Positions 34,947-44,206 of a DNA stretch of 64,000 bases are shown one piece after another. The notes beneath the pieces are model-generated. The model saw nothing but the letters and a program-made list of their open reading frames with translations. It made no database searches and was not told the DNA's origin. The stretch lies in contig DASZTS010000020.1 of assembly GCA_035547915.1 (NCBI GenBank), positions 62,001-126,000 of the forward strand. Direction: 5' to 3'. Each line of letters begins with the position of its first letter. Positions within the stretch are counted from its first letter, which is position 1. Made by a program: the position numbers and the translations under genes. The stretch comes from DASSFG01 sp035547915. GTDB taxonomy: Bacteria > Planctomycetota > Planctomycetia > Pirellulales > JAICIG01.

Positions 34947-35255
34947 TGGTGATCTCCACGCCAGATTCTTTCTGTCGAGCAGCTACTACGGCTGCCGAAT
35001 CGCGAGCCAAGCTCATCAAAGGTTCTCGTTCGGCTACCCGTCAACCCATCCGATCACATGTCGGGAATACGAAACCAGTGAGGCGATTCTACTGGACCCA
35101 ATCCTGCCGGGCGAACAACAAGCCACCGGTTACACGCCGCCAACCGACCCTTGAGACCGTGCGGCTGGCGCGGTATTATCGAGGGATTTTACAGTGAACG
35201 GTTCCCGCAAGGGGGCTTTTGCCCTCGAATCAGGTTTTGCAAGAAGGGTTGGTCT
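34947..35255. other. Interval upstream of carB, contains its promoter
   Basis: 309 bp with no convincing gene. The carB promoter lies at 35151-35179. The rest is featureless by eye. Confidence 0.6.
35151..35179 (+). promoter_or_regulatory. Sigma-70-type promoter of carB
   Basis: TTGAGA (35151-35156, 5 of 6) and TATTAT (35174-35179, 5 of 6) are separated by exactly 17 bp. Transcription would start near 35186, giving a leader of about 70 nt before the GTG at 35256. This argues against the earlier TTG start that overlaps the -35 box. Confidence 0.65.
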
Positions 35256-38200
35256 GTGCCGCGTCGTGATGATCTCCGCAAAATTATGCTGATCGGCTCC
35301 GGGCCGATCATCATCGGCCAAGCGTGCGAGTTCGATTATTCGGGCACGCAGGCCTGCAAGGCGCTGCGCGAAGAGGGTTATGAGGTCGTACTCATCAACT
35401 CGAACCCCGCCACGATCATGACCGATCCGGGCACCGCCGATCGCACCTATATCGAGCCGCTCTCGTGGGAGATGGTCGCCAAGGTGATCGAGGCCGAACG
35501 GCCCGACGCGTTGCTCCCCACGCTCGGTGGCCAGACCGGGCTGAACCTGGCGATGGAACTGGAACGCAAGGGCGTGCTGCGCCAGTTCGGCGTGGAGATG
35601 ATCGGCGCCAAGCCAGACGTCATCGCCAAGGCCGAGGAACGCGAGCAGTTCAAGCAAGCCATGGAAAAGATCGGGCTGGAGGTCTGCCGCGGCCAGACGG
35701 TGCACAGCATCCAAGAGGCCCGCGAAGCTCTCCAGAAAATCGGCCTGCCCTGCGTGGTGCGCCCCAGCTTCACGCTCGGCGGCACGGGGAGCGGAGTGGC
35801 CTTCAATCGCGAAGAGTTCGACCAGATGGTCCGCCGCGGGCTCGACTTCTCGCCGATCAGCGAGGTGCTGCTCGAGGAGTCGATCCTGGGCTGGAAAGAA
35901 TACGAGATGGAGGTCATGCGCGACGTCGACGACAACGTCGTCATCGTCTGCTCGATCGAGAACTTCGACCCGATGGGCGTCCACACCGGCGACTCGATCA
36001 CCGTGGCACCCGCCCAGACGCTGTCCGACAAAGAGTATCAGCGGATGCGCGATGCTTCGCTGGCCGTCATCCGCGAGATCGGCGTCGAGACGGGCGGTTC
36101 GAACATCCAGTTCGCCATCAACCCGGCCAACGGCCGCATGATCGTGATCGAGATGAACCCGCGCGTCAGTCGTTCCAGTGCGTTGGCCTCGAAGGCCACC
36201 GGCTTTCCGATCGCCAAGATCGCCGCCAAGCTGGCAGTCGGCTACCGGCTGCACGAGTTGGCCAACGACATCACCCGCGAGACGAAGGCCTGCTTCGAGC
36301 CGACGATCGACTACGTGGTGACGAAGATCCCGCGCTTCGCCTTCGAAAAGTTCCCCGAGGCCGACGCCAAGCTGACCACGCAGATGAAGAGCGTCGGCGA
36401 GACGATGGCCATCGGCCGCACGTTCAAGGAATCGTTCCAGAAGGCGCTGCGTGGCCTGGAGGTAGGCAGTTTCGGGTTTGGCTGCGACGCGAAAGATCTG
36501 TGGTGCACCCCGCAGGAGCCCTCGCGCGAAGAGATTCGCGCCAAGATGGCCGTGCCCAGCGCCGAACGGGTCTGGTATCTGCGATACGCTTTCAAAGATG
36601 GCATGACAGTCGAGGAAGTGCACGACCTGACGGCCATCGATCCCTGGTTCTTGGACAATCTCAAAGAGATCGTCGAGTTGGAAGGGGAGCTGCGCGGACT
36701 ACAAGGGTGGCACGAGGTCAGCCGCGAGTTGTTGAAGAAGGCCAAGCAGTTCGGGTTCTCCGATCGCCAGTTGGCGACGATCTTTGGCGTACCCGAAACG
36801 ACCGTGCGGGCCGAACGCAAGCGGCAGGGCGTGGTGGCCACCTTCAAATCGGTCGACACCTGCGCGGCCGAGTTCGAAGCCTACACGCCGTACTACTATT
36901 CGACCTACGAAGACGAGGACGAAACGCCACCCAAGCCGGCCGGCGGCAAGCGGATCATGATCCTGGGGGGCGGACCGAACCGCATCGGACAGGGGATCGA
37001 ATTCGACTATTGCTGCTGCCAAGCGAGTTTCGCGCTCCGCGAACTGGGCATCGAATCGGTGATGGTCAACAGCAATCCCGAGACGGTGAGCACCGATTAC
37101 GACACCAGCGACCTGCTCTTCTTCGAGCCGCTGACAACGGAGGACGTGCTCAATATCTGCGATCGGGTCCAGCCCGACGGCGTGATCGTACAGTTTGGCG
37201 GCCAGACACCGCTGAACCTGGCGCGGGCGCTGGCCACGGCGGGCGTGCCGATCATCGGCACCAGTGTCGACACGATCGAAGACGCCGAGGATCGCGAAAA
37301 ATTCGCCGATATCTTGCGGCGGCTCGACCTACGGCAGCCCGCCAACGGTATCGCCCGCACGATGGACCAGGCCCGGGCAGAGGCCGCCAAGATCGGCTTT
37401 CCGGCACTCGTCCGTCCCAGTTTTGTACTGGGCGGCCGGGCCATGGAGATCTGTTACGACCAAGCCCAACTCGAGCGTTTCGTGCGAGATGCGTTCGTCG
37501 TCGCCGAAGGCAAGCCGGTGCTGATCGATCGATTCTTGGAAGACGCCGTCGAGGTCGACGTCGATGCGCTGAGCGACGGCAAGCGTACCATCGTCGCCGG
37601 CGTGATGGAGCACATCGAAGAGGCCGGCGTACACTCGGGCGACTCGGCCTGCGCCATCCCGCCCTACAGCCTGCTCGGCCCCGTGGTGGCCGAGATTCGC
37701 GAAGCGACGGAAAAGCTGGCCCGGCTGATGCAGGTCAAAGGGTTGATGAACATCCAGTTCGCCGTCAAGCAAGAGGACGGTAAGCAGAACGTCTACGTAC
37801 TGGAGGTCAACCCGCGTGCCAGCCGCACCGTCCCCTTCGTGTCGAAGGCGATCGGCATGCCGCTGGCAAAGATCGCCGCCAAGATCATGGCCGGTGTCTC
37901 GTTGGTTCAGCAGGGGATCGATTCGGCGCCGATTCCCAGCCATGTGTCGGTGAAGGAGAGCGTCTTCCCGTTCGTCAAGTTTGCCGGTGTGGACATTGTG
38001 CTCGGACCCGAGATGCGCTCCACGGGCGAGGTGATGGGAACCAGCGAACGGTTTTCGATCGCGTTCGCCAAGAGCCAACTCGCCGCGGGAGTCGTGCTGC
38101 CGAAGTCGGGAACCATCTTCATCAGCCTTTCGGACCGCACCAAGCGTCACGCGGTCGGCTTGGGAAGCAAACTCACCGAGCTCGGTTTCCAGCTCATCGC

Positions 38201-38537
38201 CACGGGCGGCACGGCCAAACTACTGGCCGAGGCGGGCATTGCCGTCAGGCAGGTGAAGAAACTGCAAGAAGGTCACCCGAACCTGCTCGACCTGCTGATC
38301 GACGGCGAGATCCAACTCATCATCAACACGCCGAGCGGCAAGGGAGCCCGCACCGATGAAGGGCGGATTCGTGCCGCGGCGGTCTCGCACGGTGTGCCGT
38401 GCATCACCACCATCCAGGCCGCCGATGCCGCAGTACGGGCGATGGAAGCCCTGCGGTTGGAGGACATGACCGTACAGGCCATGCAAGATCGTCTGACGGG
38501 CGAATTATCAGCGGGCCAACCGGCCGAGCGCGGCTGA
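35256..38537 (+). CDS. carB: Carbamoyl-phosphate synthase large subunit
   Basis: 1093 residues from the GTG at 35256 (PRRDDLRKIMLIGSGPIIIGQ). Two ATP-grasp halves are present. The first has the SRSSALASKATGFPIAKIAAKLA motif and runs to about residue 400. An oligomerisation region (about 400-555) follows. The second half starts near KRIMILGGGPNRIGQGIEFDY, and the C-terminal MGS-like allosteric domain covers about 945-1080. It makes carbamoyl phosphate from glutamine-derived ammonia, bicarbonate and two ATP for pyrimidines and arginine. carA is not in the window. Confidence 0.97.
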   Translation: MPRRDDLRKIMLIGSGPIIIGQACEFDYSGTQACKALREEGYEVVLINSNPATIMTDPGTADRTYIEPLSWEMVAKVIEAERPDALLPTLGGQTGLNLAMELERKGVLRQFGVEMIGAKPDVIAKAEEREQFKQAMEKIGLEVCRGQTVHSIQEAREALQKIGLPCVVRPSFTLGGTGSGVAFNREEFDQMVRRGLDFSPISEVLLEESILGWKEYEMEVMRDVDDNVVIVCSIENFDPMGVHTGDSITVAPAQTLSDKEYQRMRDASLAVIREIGVETGGSNIQFAINPANGRMIVIEMNPRVSRSSALASKATGFPIAKIAAKLAVGYRLHELANDITRETKACFEPTIDYVVTKIPRFAFEKFPEADAKLTTQMKSVGETMAIGRTFKESFQKALRGLEVGSFGFGCDAKDLWCTPQEPSREEIRAKMAVPSAERVWYLRYAFKDGMTVEEVHDLTAIDPWFLDNLKEIVELEGELRGLQGWHEVSRELLKKAKQFGFSDRQLATIFGVPETTVRAERKRQGVVATFKSVDTCAAEFEAYTPYYYSTYEDEDETPPKPAGGKRIMILGGGPNRIGQGIEFDYCCCQASFALRELGIESVMVNSNPETVSTDYDTSDLLFFEPLTTEDVLNICDRVQPDGVIVQFGGQTPLNLARALATAGVPIIGTSVDTIEDAEDREKFADILRRLDLRQPANGIARTMDQARAEAAKIGFPALVRPSFVLGGRAMEICYDQAQLERFVRDAFVVAEGKPVLIDRFLEDAVEVDVDALSDGKRTIVAGVMEHIEEAGVHSGDSACAIPPYSLLGPVVAEIREATEKLARLMQVKGLMNIQFAVKQEDGKQNVYVLEVNPRASRTVPFVSKAIGMPLAKIAAKIMAGVSLVQQGIDSAPIPSHVSVKESVFPFVKFAGVDIVLGPEMRSTGEVMGTSERFSIAFAKSQLAAGVVLPKSGTIFISLSDRTKRHAVGLGSKLTELGFQLIATGGTAKLLAEAGIAVRQVKKLQEGHPNLLDLLIDGEIQLIINTPSGKGARTDEGRIRAAAVSHGVPCITTIQAADAAVRAMEALRLEDMTVQAMQDRLTGELSAGQPAERG

Positions 38538-38954
38538 AGGCTGCCGTTACGCCCCGTTGGTATCGCGGGGCTCATTCGCCACGGGGACAAAAAAACCCCG
38601 TCGCAGGCGGGGCAGGTACCTGGACAGGGCCCGTCGGGTTGCCCCGACGACTTCATTCTGACACGTCAAATGGCTTTGTCAAGAAAATCTCGCGAGACAA
38701 AGCAAAATAATTTTCGCGGGCCACTCGATGATCGACCTTACTCGATCGCGCAATCGGCCATTTCGTGTGAAGTTCTGCCGATTTGCGCAGATCGACGGGC
38801 ATAGGCATCGGCGAAGATGCATTGAACTCCGGACTTGAAGTCCGAAAGCGACCTGACCGTTCGGGAAAAATGTGACGCGCCGGGCGGTTCTTCGACAACC
38901 TCTCAGCAGTTAAACTGGGCCAGTTGTCTTCACGGTGGACGAAGTGCGAGCGAA
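38538..38954. other. Gene-free interval after carB, several hairpins
   Basis: 417 bp. It contains CCCCG/CGGGG inverted repeats near 38596-38612 with an adjacent A-run (a T-run on the minus strand), a 7-bp stem at 38632-38649, and a small stem CGGACT/AGTCCG at 38830-38844. No convincing gene is seen. The true start of the next gene is placed at 38955. Confidence 0.55.
38632..38649 (+). terminator. Weak terminator-like hairpin after carB
   Basis: CGTCGGG (38632-38638) and CCCGACG (38643-38649) form a perfect 7-bp stem with loop TTGC, 95 bp after the carB stop. There is no T-run behind it, so it is at best a partial or Rho-assisted terminator. Confidence 0.35.
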
Positions 38955-40868
38955 GTGTCACGCCTAGCGAAGCTGCGGCTTGCGGTGGTCGTCGCGCTGG
39001 CGGTGGGGCTGCGCTGGCAGCAGATCGGCCAGTTGTCGCTCCATCATTTCGATGAAGGCGTGCTCGTCTCCGGGGCTTTCGGGGTCTGGCTCCACGGTCT
39101 CTGGCATTTCCCACTCGCCCAGCCGCTGCAGGCGCCGCCGCTCTTTCCCTGGTTGGTGGCCGGAACGTTCGCCCTCACGGGCACGAAATGGCCGATCATG
39201 GGCATCTATCTTTCGGCCGCCCTGGGCAGCGCCACCGTCGCGCTCTATTTTGCTTTGCTGCGCCGCCTATATGGCGAGCAATTCGCGCTGGTCGGAGCCG
39301 GATTGCTGGCGGCCAGCGATCTGCACGTCGCGTTTTCGCGCATGGCGCTCACCGACGTGCCGCTCACTTTCTGGTTCGTGGCAGGGGCCTATGCGCTGGC
39401 CCGCCTGGTCGGCGTCGAAAACGCCCCCCCTTCGACGCGCGAGGGCGCGTCGACTGACCGGCGGATTGGCCGGCAGATTGTTTGGATGTTGGCCTTCGGC
39501 CTGGCGGCCGGCGCCGCCTGGAACACCAAGTATAACGGCTGGATGCTGATCGCCATCGCCGCGACGGCCTGGATGATATCGCGCGTCCGCGGTTGGCTCC
39601 TGCCAGAGAAGGCGGACGCCTCCGGTCCCGGTGCGGACGGCGACTTCGGACGAATCGGCTTGTTGCTGGCGATCGGAGCGGCCGCACTGTTGGCGCTGGC
39701 TTGCTTCGCTCCCTGGTATCTACACGTCGAGCGGACGTATCCCGGCGGCTATGGCGCGGTGACGGCGAATCATTGGCAATATGTCGGGCGCATTGCCGAT
39801 TGGCCGCGGCGCGCTCTGCGCTTGGCTGAGTCACTCACCGCCTTTCGGCATTACGGCTGGCTGACGAGCGTGTTGGTTTTGGCGATCGCGGCTGGATGGT
39901 ATCTGGCCCGCGGTTGGACCGCCGACCGGGGACGGTCCGGACGGCGCGTGACCACCCGCGTAGCGAGCCTGGTCGTGGCCGTTTCTGCGCTGGTGGCGGC
40001 CGTCGTGTTGGGCTGCGATGCCTTGATACTCTTCGTGGCGGCGGCGGCCATCGGGCCGGCGCTGGCGTTCGGACGTTGGACGGAGATCTTGTTTGCCGTC
40101 TGGGCGGGCGCGTTTTTGATCCTCACGCCGTTCTACCATCCGTACACCCGGCTGCTGGTCCCCGCGTTGCCCGCGACGATCGTTCTGGCCGTGTGGCTCG
40201 TCGGCACGGCCCTCGGCCAAACCCGCGTGGCAACACGCGCGCTGACCGACCGCACTCCGACCTTCGGCGCGCAGGCGAATAAGACCGCTCGCGTCGTCCT
40301 AGCTTCGACGAGCCTGGGCGCCTGCGCGGCGGCCTTGATCTGGCAACCGTTTGGTTGGCTTCCCAGTCGGGGCGCGTGGGATCGCTGGTCGTGCCGGCAA
40401 TCCTATCGAGCGTTGGGCGACGCGATCTGGACTGCAAACGTTCCGGCCGACGCGGTCGTGCTCTGTCAGGGCCTGCCGGCGATGACGCTCTATGTCGAGC
40501 GCGAATGGGCACCTTTGGAGGCGGTGCCCTTCGATCTCTGGTTGCCGCACGTCGAGGAAGGACGCGCGTGTTACCTCGCTGTCGACTTTTGGGGAATCTT
40601 TGGCGAGAACCACCAGTCCGCACTGCGGGCCCTTCAACACCACATCGAATGCTTAGAGCCGGTAGCCACAGTGCCGAACGATCTGAACCTGCCGACTCTC
40701 CTTGATTACTTGCCGGCAGCCGCCGTGGCCCAACACGTATCGCAGCCGTGGCCAGAGAAGACAATCGTCGACGACCTCGGCCATTCGGTAGTCGTGCCCG
40801 CCACCCTCGACGAATCGCGCGCCGACCTCATCGTGCTCTATCGGATCGACCGCGACCGGCTGGAGTGA
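38955..40868 (+). CDS. Membrane glycosyltransferase, GT39/ArnT-like
   Basis: 637 residues from the GTG at 38955; the upstream part of the frame lacks hydrophobic character. About 11-12 membrane helices span residues 10-500. The first extracytoplasmic loop has SLHHFDEGVL, the acidic motif of GT-C enzymes, and FSRMALTDVPLTFWF is also typical. A soluble C-terminal part covers about 500-637. Such enzymes move sugars from lipid-phosphate donors to lipid A, protein or polysaccharide. The acceptor cannot be told. Confidence 0.87.
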   Translation: MSRLAKLRLAVVVALAVGLRWQQIGQLSLHHFDEGVLVSGAFGVWLHGLWHFPLAQPLQAPPLFPWLVAGTFALTGTKWPIMGIYLSAALGSATVALYFALLRRLYGEQFALVGAGLLAASDLHVAFSRMALTDVPLTFWFVAGAYALARLVGVENAPPSTREGASTDRRIGRQIVWMLAFGLAAGAAWNTKYNGWMLIAIAATAWMISRVRGWLLPEKADASGPGADGDFGRIGLLLAIGAAALLALACFAPWYLHVERTYPGGYGAVTANHWQYVGRIADWPRRALRLAESLTAFRHYGWLTSVLVLAIAAGWYLARGWTADRGRSGRRVTTRVASLVVAVSALVAAVVLGCDALILFVAAAAIGPALAFGRWTEILFAVWAGAFLILTPFYHPYTRLLVPALPATIVLAVWLVGTALGQTRVATRALTDRTPTFGAQANKTARVVLASTSLGACAAALIWQPFGWLPSRGAWDRWSCRQSYRALGDAIWTANVPADAVVLCQGLPAMTLYVEREWAPLEAVPFDLWLPHVEEGRACYLAVDFWGIFGENHQSALRALQHHIECLEPVATVPNDLNLPTLLDYLPAAAVAQHVSQPWPEKTIVDDLGHSVVVPATLDESRADLIVLYRIDRDRLE

Positions 40869-40961
40869 TGGGCTACGACGGCGATCTGGCGACCAAAGGT
40901 TCATGGCGTGCCGTCGCGCGCGTTTCAAGAAAGCCGCGTCCGGCTCGGCTTCGAGAGCCAG

Positions 40962-41333
40962 CTAGTCCTTCACCGCGATCCAGGAGAGGGGCGCCCAACC
41001 CTTATCGCCGTCGTCGTAGTGGATGTAAAAGACCCGCCCGACGGCTTTCGCAATCTTGCCTGGGTAAAACCGACCATCGGCCCAGCGCGCGAAAACCTTG
41101 CTGCCAACTTCGAGGTCGTTCTTCCGGATCTGGTTCTCGGCGACGACCTTGGTTTCGCCGTCCTCGAAGATGATGCGGAAGCCGCCCTCCGCCTTTTCGA
41201 CTGCGGTGCCAACAAAGTAGACGTTGTCCGCGTCCCAGACGGCGAGGACGGAGTCGCCGATCTCGACCGCCTGTAACGCAGTTTGCGTGGCGATCATCAG
41301 TGGCATGACGAGCAACGGAACGATACGAAGCAT
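40962..41333 (-). CDS. Secreted Tudor/SH3-like domain protein
   Basis: 123 residues from the ATG at 41333, chosen because GGAG lies 8 nt upstream; an ATG two codons earlier is too close to it. Residues 1-22 are a signal peptide. Two Tudor/agenet-like beta modules follow: EIGDSVLAVWDADNVYFVGTAV with FEDGETKVV, and EVGSKVFARWADGRFYPGKI with YDDGDKGWAPLSWI. Tudor-like modules are mainly known from eukaryotic chromatin readers. A periplasmic version suggests a peptide- or polymer-binding role, unknown. Confidence 0.75.
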   Translation of the reverse strand: MLRIVPLLVMPLMIATQTALQAVEIGDSVLAVWDADNVYFVGTAVEKAEGGFRIIFEDGETKVVAENQIRKNDLEVGSKVFARWADGRFYPGKIAKAVGRVFYIHYDDGDKGWAPLSWIAVKD

Positions 41334-42193
41334 GGGCATCTCTCCAAAGCGTTGAAAAGTGCGCCCCGCCGAGCGTTTCGGGATGAGTGCTACGACCTGG
41401 TCCGCGTTAACGCAAGGATATTTTGAGACGAAATTCGCGGCCAAAAGAGAATCGGCGATTATTAGCGGCTACCTGCGCTCGCAGTGATACGATTTGAACC
41501 ATTGCCACACAAAACCGACACAAATGGTCGATTTCAATAGAACTATTTGAGAAGCAGTGGCCGTGTCGACAGGCTGGCAGCCGAAGTGAAACCTCCGCGC
41601 TCGCCGCGAGCGCGGTCAGCGAAGACATCTGTACCCCGGTGGCACAAACTGCCGCAATGATGACGATCGCTACGAGCAAGCGCCCAGAATGAATTGGTGT
41701 GAGGCGAGTTTCGTTCTGGCGTTGTAGCTCACTCTTTCCCGGCAGCGCGCTCACCACGGGTCTCGCAGTTTTTGGTTGACAGAGGAGCGAACAGAAGCAC
41801 TGCCACGGCTTCGGCCTACTTGACAGGCCATGTCCAGGCGCCATAAAGTGGTTGCGTCATAGTCCTGACCCAAGGAGGGAATCCGGACATGCGGAGATCG
41901 AAAAGGAATACTCCCCGCCTGGCCCGCGTATGTTGGCCATCTGTGGTGTTTGTGAGCCTCGCGGCAGTGTGCGAGCGACGAGCAACGCCATCCTGCCCAA
42001 AGTTTGGCTGGCGACGGGCGCCCCGCTCGTCGACACCGAAACCTCGATTGTTGTACGGAAGCGTTATTTCTTGCCCCTCAACACATGGAAAGCTTGCCAC
42101 GCTCGTGCGGCGGCCCCGCGACGATTTCCGCGCGAAGTTCGCCCCCTTGCAAGTCGGCGGCTGTAAGGAAACAGGCGCTCTAAGGAATCAGAA
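41334..42193. other. 860-bp gene-poor interval
   Basis: No confident gene. An open frame at 41889-42209 (+) has AAGGAGG 10 nt before its ATG and a short signal-like stretch (ARVCWPSVVFVSLAAV). The rest is Arg/Ser/Pro-rich and not protein-like, so it may be a decayed secreted protein. A minus-strand frame at 41407-41844 has one hydrophobic stretch but poor composition. Base composition is less biased than in flanking genes. Confidence 0.45.
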
Positions 42194-42502
42194 ATGGATC
42201 AGCAATTGAACCGACCGGCCGTTCCCGCGAACGTACCTCCGGCGGTTTTCACCGAAGGCGAGCCGAGTCGAGAGCACGAAGCCCGCGACGAGGTGCGCGG
42301 CGACCGTCTGGCCGTCCGCATCGCCCGGGTCGTGAAACGGCGTACCGCCGGCTCGGTGCAAAACCTCCGCGTCGAAGTCCGACGCGACGGTGTCTACCTC
42401 GACGGCCAGTGCGAGACCTTCTACACGAAGCAACTCGCCCAACAGGCCGCGATGGATTTGGCAGACGAAAAGCCGCTCACGAACCGTATCGAAGTGCGCT
42501 AG
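42194..42502 (+). CDS. Small BON-like domain protein
   Basis: 102 residues. The ATG at 42194 follows AAGGA 8 nt upstream. The first 30 residues look disordered and acidic. Residues 38-102 form an alpha/beta unit (AVRIARVVKRRTAGSVQNLRVEVRRDGVYLDGQCETFYTKQLAQQAAMDL) resembling a BON domain. BON domains bind membranes or polymers. No signal peptide is visible. The BON call rests on the pattern alone. Confidence 0.7.
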   Translation: MDQQLNRPAVPANVPPAVFTEGEPSREHEARDEVRGDRLAVRIARVVKRRTAGSVQNLRVEVRRDGVYLDGQCETFYTKQLAQQAAMDLADEKPLTNRIEVR

Positions 42503-42637
42503 CGGCACCTAGACCGCGAAAGTCCTCTCCGCCTCTGCTCCGCGCATCTCGCTTTTGCGCAGTTCTCGGCTTGCGCATCCCCGACTCTGCACAATCCACA
42601 GACGTCGGTAACGGTAACCCCCCGGAACGCAAAAAAC

Positions 42638-42666
42638 TTGCACCGGTTGCCGGCCCTACCTACATT
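42638..42666 (+). promoter_or_regulatory. Candidate promoter in the kdsA upstream interval
   Basis: TTGCAC (42638-42643) and TACATT (42661-42666) are separated by exactly 17 bp, 4 of 6 matches each. It would drive plus-strand transcription from about 42673 through the inverted-repeat structure. By-eye only. Confidence 0.35.
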
Positions 42667-42724
42667 GGGGACATCGCTCGGTTGTGCCAGCAGACCGGAG
42701 CCGGTTTTTCTTCGCGATTGGCCC

Positions 42725-42824
42725 AAAAAAAAACGGGGGCCTCTGACGCGCCACATACGCATTGGCTTGATGCATGACGGTCAGGGGCAAGTCAACCGTC
42801 AAGCCAGTAGTCGTCAGAGGCCCC
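42725..42824 (-). ncRNA. Candidate structured RNA or elaborate terminator
   Basis: Outer arms GGGGCCTCTGACG (42736-42748) and CGTCAGAGGCCCC (42812-42824) form a perfect 13-bp stem. Inside, GGCTTGA (42764-42770) plus CGGT (42778-42781) pair with ACCGTCAAGCC (42795-42805), leaving a 7-base bulge. On the minus strand the outer stem is followed by CG and nine T (42725-42733), a terminator-like end. No known RNA family was recognised. It could be a small RNA with its own terminator, or a transposon-like relic. Confidence 0.5.
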
Positions 42825-42929
42825 GCGGGCCAGTCGAAGTTAGCGCTCGTCGTAGGCGAGCGACTAACTCTTTTGCACTCGTCGTGCCATATCGGACCAA
42901 GCCGCTATTTTGCACCGCCCGTCGATCGC

Positions 42930-42952
42930 AAATCGTTTTTGAAAAACGATTT
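42930..42952. repeat. Perfect palindrome with 11-bp arms
   Basis: AAATCGTTTTT (42930-42940) and AAAAACGATTT (42942-42952) flank a single G. An outer pair, TGCACC (42911-42916) and GGTGCA (42955-42960), could extend the stem. It may be an operator or a bidirectional terminator; no gene ends close to it. Confidence 0.6.
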
Positions 42953-43372
42953 AAGGTGCAGAGTTTCAAACAGGGACGCGGCCGTCGCAGGACGAATCGC
43001 CCCGTTTTCGGAGCGTCATTCCGCAGTGGATTGTGTCGCGATTCGCTGCAACGCAATTTCGACGACGCCAAGCGTCTCAAACCGAGAGTCGAATGCGGCG
43101 TCGGTGCAAAGGAACTCGTGTCGCCGCCACAAGTTAGCCTCGATCGTGTCGAGTTTAGAGCTGCCGCTGTGCCCGCATAATCGAAGCGAGCAGCCGAATT
43201 TGCCTCTCAAATCGAGACTCCGTCACGTGTGCTTGGCCAAGAAGCGCGCCTGCCAAAGCCACGATGGCAGCACTTCGGCGCGAGACACGTGACATGTCGG
43301 CGGGTGTCGCTCCGAAGCCGGTGTGTGTACCATGTTCGGATTGCGAAAAGCTCGCATAGAAGGACTTTCTTG

Positions 43373-44206
43373 GTGGCAAACAACCCTGCCGTAATCGGCG
43401 ATTACCGTTGCGGAGCCGGCCAACCGTTGTTGGTCGTAGCAGGACCGTGCGTTCTCGAAACCACAGAGCTGGCCTTGGCCATCGCCGATCGGCTGCGGAC
43501 GATCGCCTCGGAATTGCCGATCCAACTGGTGTTCAAGGCCTCGTTCGACAAGGCCAACCGCACGAGCGGCTCGGCCTTTCGTGGCGTCGGACTCGAGGGC
43601 GGCCTCAAAATACTCGAGAAGGTGAAGCAGGAGACGGGCCTACCGGTCACGACCGACATCCATGAATCGCACCAAGCGGCCGCAGTCGCCGAAGTGGTCG
43701 ACTTGCTCCAAATACCTGCCTTTCTAGCCCGCCAGAGCGATCTGCTGATCGCTGCCGCCGCGACCGGCAGACCGGTGAACGTGAAAAAGGGGCAATTCAT
43801 GGCCCCCTGGGACATGCGGCATGTCGTCGCCAAGCTACAGGACGCCGGCTGCGGGAACGTGCTACTGTGCGAACGGGGCACGTTCTTTGGGTACGGGCGG
43901 CTGGTCAACGACATGCGGGCCATTCCCCAAATGCAAAGTTTGGGTGTGCCCGTGATCTTTGACGCCACTCACAGCGTACAAGAGCCTGGAGGTCTGGGAT
44001 CTTCGACGGGGGGAAACCGCGCGATGGTAGAACCCCTGGCTCGGGCCGCGACCGCCGTCGGCTGCGACGGGCTGTTTTTTGAGACTCACCCCGATCCGGA
44101 TAAATCGCCCAGTGACGGGCCGAACATGGTGCCTCTTGATGATTTTGCGCCGCTCTTACGCAGGTTGGTCCGCCTGCGCGAAGCCGTGGAGACCTTGCGT
44201 GCTTAG
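43373..44206 (+). CDS. kdsA: 3-deoxy-8-phosphooctulonate (KDO-8-P) synthase
   Basis: 277 residues from the GTG at 43373, with AAGGA 8 nt upstream. Signature segments are VVAGPCVLET, VFKASFDKANRTS, GLPVTTDIHES, PVNVKKGQFMAPWDM, LLCERGTFFGYGRLVNDMR and IFDATHSVQEPGG. It condenses phosphoenolpyruvate with arabinose-5-phosphate to make KDO-8-P for LPS. The Cys in AGPC and Asp/His ligands are consistent with a metal-dependent type. Its last 8 bp overlap the next gene's start. Confidence 0.97.
   Translation: MANNPAVIGDYRCGAGQPLLVVAGPCVLETTELALAIADRLRTIASELPIQLVFKASFDKANRTSGSAFRGVGLEGGLKILEKVKQETGLPVTTDIHESHQAAAVAEVVDLLQIPAFLARQSDLLIAAAATGRPVNVKKGQFMAPWDMRHVVAKLQDAGCGNVLLCERGTFFGYGRLVNDMRAIPQMQSLGVPVIFDATHSVQEPGGLGSSTGGNRAMVEPLARAATAVGCDGLFFETHPDPDKSPSDGPNMVPLDDFAPLLRRLVRLREAVETLRA

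Larger units (their letters stand above)
42503..43372. other. 870-bp gene-poor interval with structured elements
   Basis: No confident protein gene. It contains a promoter-like pair at 42638-42666, a nested inverted-repeat structure at 42725-42824, and a palindrome at 42930-42952. Weak minus-strand frames at 43016-43210 and 43155-43379 have some protein-like stretches (ATVALAGALLG-like, and SSKLDTIEANLWRRHEFLC). They overlap in different registers, so a broken gene there is possible but unsupported. Confidence 0.5.

Noticed and set aside
35465..37783. 772-codon frame within carB
   Set aside because: Same-strand shadow of carB, Arg-rich, no recognisable fold.
41407..41844. Minus-strand 145-codon frame with one hydrophobic stretch
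   Set aside because: Composition and lack of a start signal do not look like a gene; mentioned only in the interval note.
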